Source of the DNA: Chloroflexota bacterium
Lineage (GTDB): Bacteria; Chloroflexota; UBA4733
Direction of reading: 5' to 3'
Length of the DNA stretch: 12,241 bases
Assembly: GCA_025449435.1 (NCBI GenBank)
Contig: JANWJO010000198.1
Span: 1 to 12,241, forward strand
The notes beneath the pieces are model-generated. The model was not told where the DNA came from and made no database searches. It worked only from the letters and a program-made list of their open reading frames with translations. A program made the position numbers and the translations under genes. Positions 5,170-11,067 of the stretch are shown piece by piece; positions within the stretch are counted from its first letter, which is position 1, and each line of letters begins with the position of its first letter.

Positions 5170-5801
5170 CGCTAGTCTGGGTTGGGTCTGCTTGATATCG
5201 TTGGCAACGCTATTTGTTCATGGGTCTTACTTGACGGCTGAGGCACGCTAGTATGTTTTGGGGCTGCTTTACATAACTGGCACGCTGGCATTTCTTGGAT
5301 CTACTCAAATACTCTGGCACGCTGGGGGAGCCTGGGTCTACTCTTGTCAACTGGCACGCTATGCTATTTTGGGTCTGCTATCAACGTTTGGCACGCTGGA
5401 TCTTTCTGGGTCTGCTCCTGAGCTCTGGCACGCTTAGTCTCTTGGGTCTGCTACACGGTTACTGACACGCTGCGATCAACTGGATCTACTCGAACACCCT
5501 GGCACGCTGAGACTCATTGGATCTACTTGAGCACTCTGGCACGCTATTAAGCCATGGGGCTACTTATCTTGACTGGCACGCTGCTTCAATTTGGGTCTAC
5601 TGCCGTGCTATGGCACGCTAACCATCTCTGGGTCTACTCTTCAAGACTGGCACGCTTGAACCAACTTGGGGCTACTAGCTTCAACTGGCACGCTTATTCT
5701 CGTTGGGTCAGCTACTTTCGTTGGGCACGCTAGCTACGCTTGGGTCTGCTAAACCTTCCTGGCACGCTCTTCCTGACTGGGTCTGCTATCGAATGTTGGC
5801 A
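5170..5801. repeat. array 2: 17 monomers of 37 bp
   Basis: Central blocks start at 5183, 5221, 5259, 5296, 5333, 5370, 5407, 5443, 5481, 5518, 5555, 5592, 5629, 5667, 5704, 5741 and 5778. They are mostly TGGGTCTACT, TGGGTCTGCT, TGGATCTACT and TGGGGCTACT. Junction blocks TGGCACGCT lie between them. The span is 632 bp, against 629 for 17 x 37. Small indels fall mostly in the blocks (for example TGGCAACGCT at 5202 and TGGGTCTTACT at 5221), while variable segments stay 9 nt except at 5435 (8), 5453 (10), 5657 (10) and 5714 (8). Variable segments differ from each other. It fills the gap between two co-directional genes and contains no supported gene. Confidence 0.95.
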
Positions 5802-5812
5802 CGCACTGTGGA

Positions 5813-5833
5813 CAGCGTCAACAAGTGACGCTG
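5813..5833. other. perfect hairpin in the array 2 interruption
   Basis: CAGCGTCA at 5813-5820 and TGACGCTG at 5826-5833 are perfect reverse complements around a 5-nt loop (acaag), so either strand could form an 8-bp stem. It lies in the 27-nt non-array stretch 5802-5828 between the end of array 2 and the lone monomer. The right arm includes the CGCT that begins the lone monomer. There is no T-run on either side, so it is not a typical intrinsic terminator, although it lies after the stop of the upstream gene. Confidence 0.7.
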
Positions 5834-5865
5834 CCGTTGTCTGGGTCTGCTCGGAGACCGTGGCA
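5829..5865. repeat. solitary 37-bp monomer
   Basis: CGCT at 5829-5832, 9 nt, TGGGTCTGCT at 5842-5851, 9 nt, then TGGCA at 5861-5865 give exactly one monomer of 37 bp. It is separated from array 2 by 27 unrelated nt and ends one nt from the TAA of the coiled-coil gene. It shows that the basic unit runs from CGCT to TGGCA, rather than from one central block to the next. Confidence 0.85.
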
Positions 5866-5866
5866 A

Positions 5867-6346
5867 TTACCGATGTGCACTAGGATGTGCACCCGACGCC
5901 AATGGATTGACGGTCGGGGCATTCGGATCGGCGGGAGTGTTGGCGCTAATGGCCGCACCCAACGCCGCAGCCGAACTGTTGAGCTGTGAAGCCAATGCCT
6001 GCAGCGCCGATGAGTCGTTGTTGGCCACCGCATCGGTGATCTGCTTGGCCAGCCCCTGGATCAGCGTCACCGCCGACTGTTCGAGGTTCGTGTTCGCCTG
6101 TACCTGTGCTTGCAGATCGTCTAAGGCAGCCATGATATGCTTCTCCTGGGTTTGAAGGGTAGCTAAGCTCGTCTTCTGCACTTGTAGACTCGTTTGCAGC
6201 TGATTCAACTGCAATTGAATGCTGGCCAGCTGCGTCATCAGATTATTAAAATCGCGCTGGGTCCAGAAATATACGCCGCCGATATTCGCCACATCGATCT
6301 CCAGTGCTCCTGGACGCAACCGTATACTGAGTTCGGGGCCATCCAT
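5867..6346 (-). CDS. coiled-coil phage protein
   Basis: The protein has 159 residues from ATG 6346, which overlaps the upstream stop as TGATG. Residues 1-30 are a mixed N-terminal part (RLRPGALEIDVANIGGVYFW). Residues 31-85 are a long Gln/Leu-rich coiled coil (NLMTQLASIQLQLNQLQTSL and onwards). Residues 86-135 form a further helical stretch with the pattern NTNLEQSAVTLIQGLAKQI, and then SALQALASQLNSSAAALGAA. The end is a Pro/Ala/Asn-rich linker. I recall this Leu/Ala heptad design from many small phage proteins of unknown role in or near structural genes. The stop lies one nt from the lone 37-bp monomer. Confidence 0.8.
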   Translation of the reverse strand: MDGPELSIRLRPGALEIDVANIGGVYFWTQRDFNNLMTQLASIQLQLNQLQTSLQVQKTSLATLQTQEKHIMAALDDLQAQVQANTNLEQSAVTLIQGLAKQITDAVANNDSSALQALASQLNSSAAALGAAISANTPADPNAPTVNPLASGAHPSAHR

Positions 6347-6585
6347 CAGTCGGGCTTCTGCGCAAGCTGCTCGGCTTGCTGCTTGGCACGTATGAGCTTT
6401 TCCTGGTTTTGCAAATGCGCCTCCGCCCGCGCCACGTACTCGATGGCATCCTGGCGGAAATTATCGATCCAGCCGAAGTCCCACGCCCGGTCCAGCAGTA
6501 CCTCCATGCGCATGCGGCGCAAGCCGCCTTTGCGGCGTCGGGCTTTACGATACTCGCGCATCACTTGCTTAACGGTGACTGTCAT
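6346..6585 (-). CDS. 79-residue basic helical protein
   Basis: The start ATG 6585 overlaps the stop of the zinc protein as ATGA, and the end overlaps the next start as TGATG. The N-terminal third is very basic (MREYRKARRRKGGLRRMRME) and could bind nucleic acid. The rest is helical, with WDFGWIDNFRQDAIEYVARA and a charged Gln/Glu/Ala tail that suggests a coiled coil. The family is unknown. Its place between a zinc-finger protein and a coiled-coil protein, all coupled, suggests that the three act together. Confidence 0.75.
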   Translation of the reverse strand: MTVTVKQVMREYRKARRRKGGLRRMRMEVLLDRAWDFGWIDNFRQDAIEYVARAEAHLQNQEKLIRAKQQAEQLAQKPD

Positions 6586-6731
6586 GCATCTGGCTCGCGC
6601 ACGGTGGGGTGGTCATCCTGCTCACTGATGAAGCCTGCACCATGGCAGTTCGGGCAGGTTTCCCAAGTGCTATCCTCGGCTTCGACCCTGCCGACGCCAT
6701 TGCAATCAGGGCATACTTTTACATCAGCCAT
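6582..6731 (-). CDS. 49-residue protein with two CxxCxGxG motifs (DnaJ-type zinc finger)
   Basis: The ORF starts MADVKVCPDCNGVGRVEAED and has CPDCNGVG at residues 7-14 and CPNCHGAG at residues 26-33. These are two CxxCxGxG motifs like those of the DnaJ cysteine-rich zinc domain, and four Cys are available to bind one zinc. The tail is acidic. In DnaJ these motifs bind zinc and help hold unfolded proteins. In small phage proteins the role is unknown, and protein or RNA binding are both possible. The gene lies just after array 3 in the direction of transcription and has no clear Shine-Dalgarno site. Its stop overlaps the next start as ATGA. Confidence 0.85.
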   Translation of the reverse strand: MADVKVCPDCNGVGRVEAEDSTWETCPNCHGAGFISEQDDHPTVREPDA

Positions 6732-6754
6732 ATGCAGCCACCGCTTAGGCATTG

Positions 6755-6866
6755 CGCTGTCGTACGTTGGGTCTTCTCAAGCTAATTGGCACGCTTGCAT
6801 CGTCTGGGTCTGCTAGCTTCAGTTGGCATCGCTGCGGAACATTGGGTCTGCTCGGTCAGCTTGGCA
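6755..6866. repeat. array 3: three monomers downstream of the TROVE gene
   Basis: Central blocks are at 6768 (TGGGTCTTCT), 6805 and 6843 (both TGGGTCTGCT). Junction blocks are at 6787-6795 and 6824-6833 (TGGCATCGCT, one base longer). The left edge begins with CGCT at 6755-6758 and the right edge ends with TGGCA at 6862-6866, four nt from the TAA of the TROVE gene. The variable segments are all 9 nt. It fills the gap between the TROVE gene and the zinc-protein gene. Confidence 0.92.
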
Positions 6867-6870
6867 TGGT

Positions 6871-8226
6871 TTAGTCTTCCTCCCCCATGCTCACTGGCAG
6901 CAGGCGGCCCTCGGTGGCCTGGATATAGCGCAGCACGTTCTCGGAGAAGCCGGTGACGTGTGCGGTCCAACCCTCGCCATAACCGACGCCGTTCTTATAG
7001 CTGCCGATATTGATCATGTAGGCGTAAGGGAACTGCGGCGCCGCCACCTGATCATGACTTTGCTCGTCGGTGATGACAATCAACCGCTGCGCCGTGATCT
7101 CGTTGCTGAGCTTGCGAATGGCAGCGCCCATATAAGTGCCGCCATTGGGCTGCGAGCGGATGATGCTGGGTATCCCAGCCAAGCCGCGCTCGCAGCTCAC
7201 TTCCACCAAGTTATTGGAAAAGCTGAATATGCGGCGCTCACCCTTGACGATACAAGCTAGGGCTGCGGCCGCATCCATGCGGGTCAAGTCGGACCGCTGT
7301 GATAGCTGATCCTGCATGCTGCCCGACACGTCGACCAGCACTATGGTCATGCCTGGAAGGTCGGGCAACAAATCGATGCTGGCACCCATTGCCTCGTTCA
7401 ATGCCGATTCGTATTGCGGGGCAGCCCGCGCGGCAGCGACAAAGCGGAACGGTAGCACCCGATGCGCCCCGTTGCGGCGCGCCAAGATGGCATCGGTCAC
7501 CAGCATGGAGTTGACGTGCGCCTCGACCATGTTGCGCAGGTTACGCAGCAGTGCGAGGTAGCCAAGCTGTCCCTCACGCAGCAGCCGCTCGAAGGTGGCC
7601 TTCTTGTCGGCGCCGCCGCTGAGCGCCACCTCCCAAGTATCGGGCGTGGCCAGCTCGTGCTTCACCACCTTGCGCCACAGCTCGGCCTGCGCCTCATCCT
7701 TGGGCTTGGGGCGGGCAATGCGCAATACATCACGCAGTGATAGCTGCCCCCTGCGGTCATACTTCGCCAGCTGATATTCGTCGAACCTGGGCAACAGCTT
7801 GCGGATGCCATTGGCCCAACCATGCGGGATCTTGCGCTGGTTCTGCCCACGTGCCTTCTGGCAGGCGAGGATGATGGCCAAGCTCTCGGCCATCTCGTCC
7901 ACCCGCTGGATGGTATGCGCCATGGTTACCGGCAGCAGTGATGGATTGCGCCGTGACAGGATCTCCAGCAACAGCAACGGGGCATGTCGCAAGTTGAATG
8001 AGGTGCGCGCCTCGATGGCCAATTCGGCTAGCTTGTCGGCAGGCACCAAGGCCGCGACTTCAGCTATGCGCTGCGCGATATCCTTGCCGGATTCATAAAA
8101 CTGTCGTTCCCACAGCATGCAGGCCAGCAACGACCGTCGCAGCTGCGCCACCGGGTCGGTCAATGCGACCGCGGGCGCCCCCTCATGGGTTCTGGCGGTG
8201 ACGTTGAGGCGGGCCATACCAATCAT
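6871..8226 (-). CDS. TROVE-domain protein, Ro60 (Rsr) family
   Basis: The 451-residue protein matches the Ro60 layout. Residues 20-285 are an all-helical TROVE domain of HEAT-like repeats (for example NLRHAPLLLLEILSRRNPSL and FDEYQLAKYDRRGQLSLRDV). Residues 293-451 are a von Willebrand A-like domain with a MIDAS motif at Asp299, Ser301 and Ser303 (VDVSGSM), a Thr365 loop (NGGTYMG) and Asp387 (ITDEQ). Ro60 proteins form a ring that holds single-stranded RNA ends in its hole and binds Y RNAs outside. In bacteria they work with exonucleases in RNA decay and quality control. The start is ATG 8226, with ATG 8217 as an alternative. Neither has a clear Shine-Dalgarno site, and the leader is array 4. 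Arrays lie on both sides of the gene. Confidence 0.95.
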   Translation of the reverse strand: MIGMARLNVTARTHEGAPAVALTDPVAQLRRSLLACMLWERQFYESGKDIAQRIAEVAALVPADKLAELAIEARTSFNLRHAPLLLLEILSRRNPSLLPVTMAHTIQRVDEMAESLAIILACQKARGQNQRKIPHGWANGIRKLLPRFDEYQLAKYDRRGQLSLRDVLRIARPKPKDEAQAELWRKVVKHELATPDTWEVALSGGADKKATFERLLREGQLGYLALLRNLRNMVEAHVNSMLVTDAILARRNGAHRVLPFRFVAAARAAPQYESALNEAMGASIDLLPDLPGMTIVLVDVSGSMQDQLSQRSDLTRMDAAAALACIVKGERRIFSFSNNLVEVSCERGLAGIPSIIRSQPNGGTYMGAAIRKLSNEITAQRLIVITDEQSHDQVAAPQFPYAYMINIGSYKNGVGYGEGWTAHVTGFSENVLRYIQATEGRLLPVSMGEED

Positions 8227-8227
8227 C

Positions 8228-8412
8228 CGCTATTTATCATTGGGTCTACTACGCACAACTGGCACGCTCGTTCGGCGTGGGTCTACTGGGGAGTGCTGGC
8301 ACGCTATTCAAGTTTGGGTCTACTTGATGAGATTGGCACGCTTCGTTACGTTGGGTCTACTATCGCGTACTGGCACGCTCAGACGCATTGGGTCTACTGA
8401 AACACGCTGGCA
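8228..8412. repeat. array 4: five monomers directly upstream of the TROVE gene
   Basis: The array is 185 bp, exactly 5 x 37. Central blocks TGGGTCTACT, identical in all five monomers, start at 8241, 8278, 8315, 8352 and 8389. Junction blocks TGGCACGCT at 8260, 8297, 8334 and 8371 are also identical. All ten variable segments are 9 nt. The left edge is CGCT at 8228-8231, one nt from the TROVE ATG, so the array is its 5' leader. The right edge is TGGCA at 8408-8412. This is the most uniform array and may be the youngest. Confidence 0.95.
8334..8379. repeat. 46-bp exact repeat, copy 2 (array 4)
   Basis: Identical to 312-357 in array 1, including both variable 9-mers. Confidence 0.95.
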
Positions 8413-8414
8413 GT

Positions 8415-8424
8415 CCGACGTCGG
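8415..8424. other. 10-bp perfect palindrome
   Basis: CCGACGTCGG lies three nt beyond the end of array 4, at the left border of the non-array insert. It could be an operator or a recombination site. A similar inverted repeat, GACCGA-G-TCGGTC, occurs at 8569-8581. Confidence 0.5.
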
Positions 8425-8496
8425 TGCAACGAGGCAAGTGATGGCTACTGAGTTTCTTATCATAGAAGTATCAGCAGCACGCAGCGCTCGTTGCAC
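8424..8496. ncRNA. candidate structured RNA next to the TROVE gene
   Basis: GTGCAACGA at 8424-8432 pairs perfectly with TCGTTGCAC at 8488-8496. This gives a 9-bp stem closing a 55-nt loop, and the loop itself is the first copy of an imperfect 80-nt repeat. No supported gene covers it. Bacterial Y RNAs are usually encoded beside their Ro60 gene, so a Y-like RNA is possible. However, I could not find a tRNA-like T-loop or the usual Y-stem motif, and I cannot tell the strand. Confidence 0.25.
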
Positions 8497-8567
8497 AAAC
8501 GCCAGTGGCCCGGCAAATGATGGCTACGGATTCTCATTTGATGCGAAGTATCCGTAACACGCAGCGC
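8433..8567. repeat. imperfect direct repeat, two copies about 80 nt apart
   Basis: Copy 1 begins at 8433 and copy 2 at 8512. The first conserved part is 19 nt with two differences (8433-8451 and 8512-8530). The second is 23 nt with three differences (8465-8487 and 8545-8567) and ends CACGCAGCGC in both. The part between is diverged. The insert 8413-8614 that contains it separates arrays 4 and 5 and holds no supported gene. Confidence 0.75.
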
Positions 8568-8568
8568 G

Positions 8569-8581
8569 GACCGAGTCGGTC
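8569..8581. other. inverted repeat GACCGA-G-TCGGTC
   Basis: A perfect 6-bp inverted repeat around one central base lies just after the second copy of the 80-nt repeat. It could be a protein site. As RNA the one-base loop would need to open. Its pair, in a sense, is the CCGACGTCGG palindrome at 8415. Confidence 0.4.
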
Positions 8582-8902
8582 ATACGCTAAAATACCATGC
8601 CAAGGCAAGTGGCGCGCTGCGCTTATTTGGTTCTGCTCATTAGGCTTGGCACGCTCGTTAAACCTGGGTCTGCTTGTTGATGCTGGCACGCTTTATTGGC
8701 TTGGGTCTACTCCCGCCCTATGGCACGCTGTTTGATCTTGGATCTACTAAAGCCGAATGGCACGCTGTTCTACGTTGGATCTACTTTTCGATTCTGGCAC
8801 GCTGGTCTTGCCTGGGTCTGCTGGAACTCGCTGGCACGCTTCATCCATATGGGTCTGCTAGTTCACTATGGCCGCGCTTGTTCACTTTGGTTAGCCTCGC
8901 CG

Positions 8903-8934
8903 TAACTGGCTCGCTGTAACGTATTGGATCTACT
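8903..8934. repeat. 32-bp exact repeat within array 5, copy 1
   Basis: This stretch covers TGGCTCGCT, the variable 9-mer gtaacgtat and TGGATCTACT, plus four bases before them. It is identical to 9090-9121. The shared rare variant TGGCTCGCT and the shared 9-mer mark a duplication inside the array. Confidence 0.95.
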
Positions 8935-9089
8935 TCATCAATTTGGCACGCTACTAAACGATGGAGCTACTTTTCGGTTTTGGCACGCTCGTCTGCCTTG
9001 GGTCTACTGAGGCAGAGTGGCACGCTGGCAACGATTGGGTCTACTCAAGTACGTTGGCACACGCTAAGATTAACTGGGTCTACTAGCGT

Positions 9090-9121
9090 TAACTGGCTCG
9101 CTGTAACGTATTGGATCTACT
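9090..9121. repeat. 32-bp exact repeat within array 5, copy 2
   Basis: Identical to 8903-8934, five monomers away. The monomers between the two copies are not repeated in order, so this was a copy of one unit and not of a block. Confidence 0.95.
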
Positions 9122-9322
9122 CGCACCGTCTGGCACACTTGGTCTTCGTGGGTCGACTACGGTGAATTGGTACGCTGCTTAATTTTGGATCTTACTCGCA
9201 GTATCTGGCACGCTGGCGGCCTTTGGGTCTGCTCGGCGTCTCTGGCTCGCTGGGGAAAACTGGATCTGCTCGATTTAGGTGGCACGGCCTATATAGCGGG
9301 CCGCAGCCGCCTTGGCAACCCC

Positions 9323-10792
9323 CTATTTCGACCAGCCACTGTAGCTGTGGTCGTAAAGTGGTCCGCCAGTTAATTTAGCAAAGGCTCCCGCTGCAGCGTC
9401 GATCTGGTCCAGGTACTTGCCGTTCGGATAGCTTTCGGCCTCGTTGAGGAACTCGTAGTTCCAGGTGCCAGCTACCAGCCTTACATTGTTGTTCTGCACC
9501 TGCGCCGCAAACGGTTCGGCGCGCACCTCGTTGGAGCCGGTAACCTTGTCGGCGTAGGCGTTGAACCCCGCCAAGTTCCTGATGCTGGCCTCGGCTGATT
9601 CCTTGCCGCCGCTGCCCGGCTCCTGCTCCACCCAGACCTCGTAGCTATAACCATACTGCTGCACGTCCATGCTGGCGAAGGTCTTGATGTGCTGCTCGCG
9701 CTCCAGCGCGCCCCAGCGTCCTCTGGCTACATGGCTGATGACGAACTGGCCGTTTTTAGTCTCGTGCATCAGCACCATGGCGGTGTAAGCGCCCTCGCCG
9801 CCCTCGGTGCCAGCTTTGTCGATGTAGCGGATCGACCGCTTGATCATGTCGCGGTTGAAGCTCGCGATGCAGGTCAGCTTATCGATCGGGAAGATGCCGC
9901 CGCCGATCACGATCGGGTGCTGCTGGTACTCGGATTGCCAGCTGGCCTCGGTCATCAGCTTCTTGCGTTCCAGCAGGTGGTCCAGCGGCTTGACCGAGGG
10001 AAACAAGGCGGTGCCTGCACGGCGGAACGGCTCGTCATGCTCGGCGATGGCTGGATAGCTGACGATGGTGACGTCCTTTTCCCGCTCCAGGTAGCGGCCC
10101 AGCAGGTCGTCGACGTGCCAGCGGGTCATGATGATCAGCTGCCCCGACGTCCTGGACATGCGCGGCATCCAGTCGTCGGTGAACCAGTTCCACACCTTGG
10201 CGCGCTCGGCCACGCTCAAGGCTTCGGCGCGCCCCTTGTGCGGGTCGTCGATCACGCCCAGGTGCAGCTCTTTGCCGTTGATGCCCGACTCCACCGTGGT
10301 GTTGATGAAGCTGCCGCCGGTGGCGATGCCAGCGTGGTTGGCGAACTCGACCAGCCACTGGTTGGCGATCAGGCCGTTGCCGCCGGTGTGCAGCGCGGGG
10401 AACGCCGCCTGGAACTTGGCGTCGGCCCAGATCCGCTGCAGGTTGCGGTTACGCTGCGTGCCCAGGTCATCCGAATAGCTGGCGAAGATGACCTTGAGCT
10501 TGGGGTTGTTGCCGACAATCCAAGCGATGAAGTCCTCGACGGTTAAACTCTTGCCATGCTGCGGCGGCGCCATGATGGCCATGCGCGGGCGCTTGCCGTC
10601 GAGCAGATCCTTGGCGAACTGCTGCAATCGGTAAGCCACCGTCTTGGTCCACCAGTTCCAGCGCAGCTCGGGGCGCATGTAGGCGCGATACTCGCGAAAG
10701 CTTGCCCGCACATCGTGCAGCCGCAGCTGATCTAGCAGGTCGGGCGTATCTGGCGGCTGCGGCGGCAACCGCAACCGTACCGCGGCGGTCAT
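9323..10792 (-). CDS. terL: terminase large subunit (TerL)
   Basis: The 489-residue protein is the packaging motor ATPase and nuclease that fills the phage head with DNA. Residues 75-82 (APPQHGKS) are the Walker A motif. LGVIDDP at 179-185 is the Walker B acidic strand. IMTRWHVDDLLGR at 221-233 is the coupling motif typical of this terminase family. The nuclease domain has Asp325 (YIDKAG), VWVEQEPGSGGKE near 387-398, and a final DQIDAAAGAFAKL. Length and motif order are normal for a full-length TerL. The start ATG 10792 overlaps the upstream stop as ATGA. The stop at 9325-9323 lies 38 nt before array 5. Nothing looks broken. Confidence 0.97.
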   Translation of the reverse strand: MTAAVRLRLPPQPPDTPDLLDQLRLHDVRASFREYRAYMRPELRWNWWTKTVAYRLQQFAKDLLDGKRPRMAIMAPPQHGKSLTVEDFIAWIVGNNPKLKVIFASYSDDLGTQRNRNLQRIWADAKFQAAFPALHTGGNGLIANQWLVEFANHAGIATGGSFINTTVESGINGKELHLGVIDDPHKGRAEALSVAERAKVWNWFTDDWMPRMSRTSGQLIIMTRWHVDDLLGRYLEREKDVTIVSYPAIAEHDEPFRRAGTALFPSVKPLDHLLERKKLMTEASWQSEYQQHPIVIGGGIFPIDKLTCIASFNRDMIKRSIRYIDKAGTEGGEGAYTAMVLMHETKNGQFVISHVARGRWGALEREQHIKTFASMDVQQYGYSYEVWVEQEPGSGGKESAEASIRNLAGFNAYADKVTGSNEVRAEPFAAQVQNNNVRLVAGTWNYEFLNEAESYPNGKYLDQIDAAAGAFAKLTGGPLYDHSYSGWSK

Positions 10793-11067
10793 GCGTGCCC
10801 CAGCACCGGCAGGTTAAGCAGCTTATGCTGATCCTGCAGCTTGACCTCGACGGCGACGTCGGCGCGCATCGCCTCCACCCGCTTGATGGCAGCTAACAAG
10901 GCTGGAGGTGGCGGCGGCGTACTCGGATCGTATGGGTCATCGTGCGCATAGGCGAAATCGTGCAGCCACAGCGCATAATGCTCCAGCGCCTTGGCCAACG
11001 CGAACACCGCCTGCGGCCAATCTGGTATGCGTTCCACGCTGTTGAAGTCGAAGCCGTCATCGCTCAT
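10789..11067 (-). CDS. hypothetical protein between the terminase subunits
   Basis: The protein has 92 residues from ATG 11067, which overlaps the upstream stop as TGATG. A GTG one codon earlier is also possible. Residues 1-40 form an acidic, aromatic N-terminus with a helix (WPQAVFALAKALEHYALWLH). A low-complexity part follows (DDPYDPSTPPPPP). The C-terminal half is a helix (ALLAAIKRVEAMRADVAVEV). The place between the small-terminase candidate and TerL, with overlaps on both sides, suggests a packaging accessory role, but no family is recognised. Confidence 0.78.
   Translation of the reverse strand: MSDDGFDFNSVERIPDWPQAVFALAKALEHYALWLHDFAYAHDDPYDPSTPPPPPALLAAIKRVEAMRADVAVEVKLQDQHKLLNLPVLGHA

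Larger units (their letters stand above)
8615..9284. repeat. array 5: 18 monomers between TerL and the insert
   Basis: Central blocks start at 8628, 8665, 8702, 8739, 8776, 8813, 8850, 8888, 8925, 8962, 8999, 9036, 9075, 9112, 9149, 9186, 9224 and 9261. The span is 670 bp, against 666 for 18 x 37. Variants include TGGATCTACT, TGGAGCTACT (8962), TGGTTAGCCT (8888) and TGGGTCGACT (9149) for the centre, and TGGCTCGCT, TGGCACACGCT and TGGTACGCT for the junction. All variable segments are 9 nt even where a block has gained one or two bases. The right edge TGGCA lies 38 nt from the TerL stop. No gene is supported inside. Confidence 0.95.

Noticed and set aside
5170..5865. CRISPR array
   Set aside because: The conserved parts are only 9-10 nt and the variable parts 9 nt, with two different alternating blocks and no cas gene. 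CRISPR repeats and spacers are each about 20-40 nt or more.
8569..8581. Resemblance of ACCGAGTCGGT to the end hairpin of a Cas9 tracrRNA
   Set aside because: This is an 11-nt inverted repeat with no other tracrRNA feature, no cas9 and no CRISPR nearby. It is a chance match.
280..9284. Sigma-54 promoters, because TGGCACG matches the -24 element
   Set aside because: No TTGC -12 element follows at the right distance, because that position falls in a variable slot. Dozens of tandem promoters facing against all the genes would also make no sense.
8185..9373. Plus-strand ORFs of 60-81 codons across arrays 4 and 5, with repeated WHA, LGLL and GTL residues (also in arrays 1 and 2)
   Set aside because: They arise because the blocks lack plus-strand stops. 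The 37-bp period is not a multiple of three, so the frame changes at every monomer and no protein repeat is kept.
9689..10546. 285-codon plus-strand ORF opposite terL
   Set aside because: It lies wholly inside the terminase gene on the other strand and has shadow-like composition. TerL motifs are intact on the minus strand.
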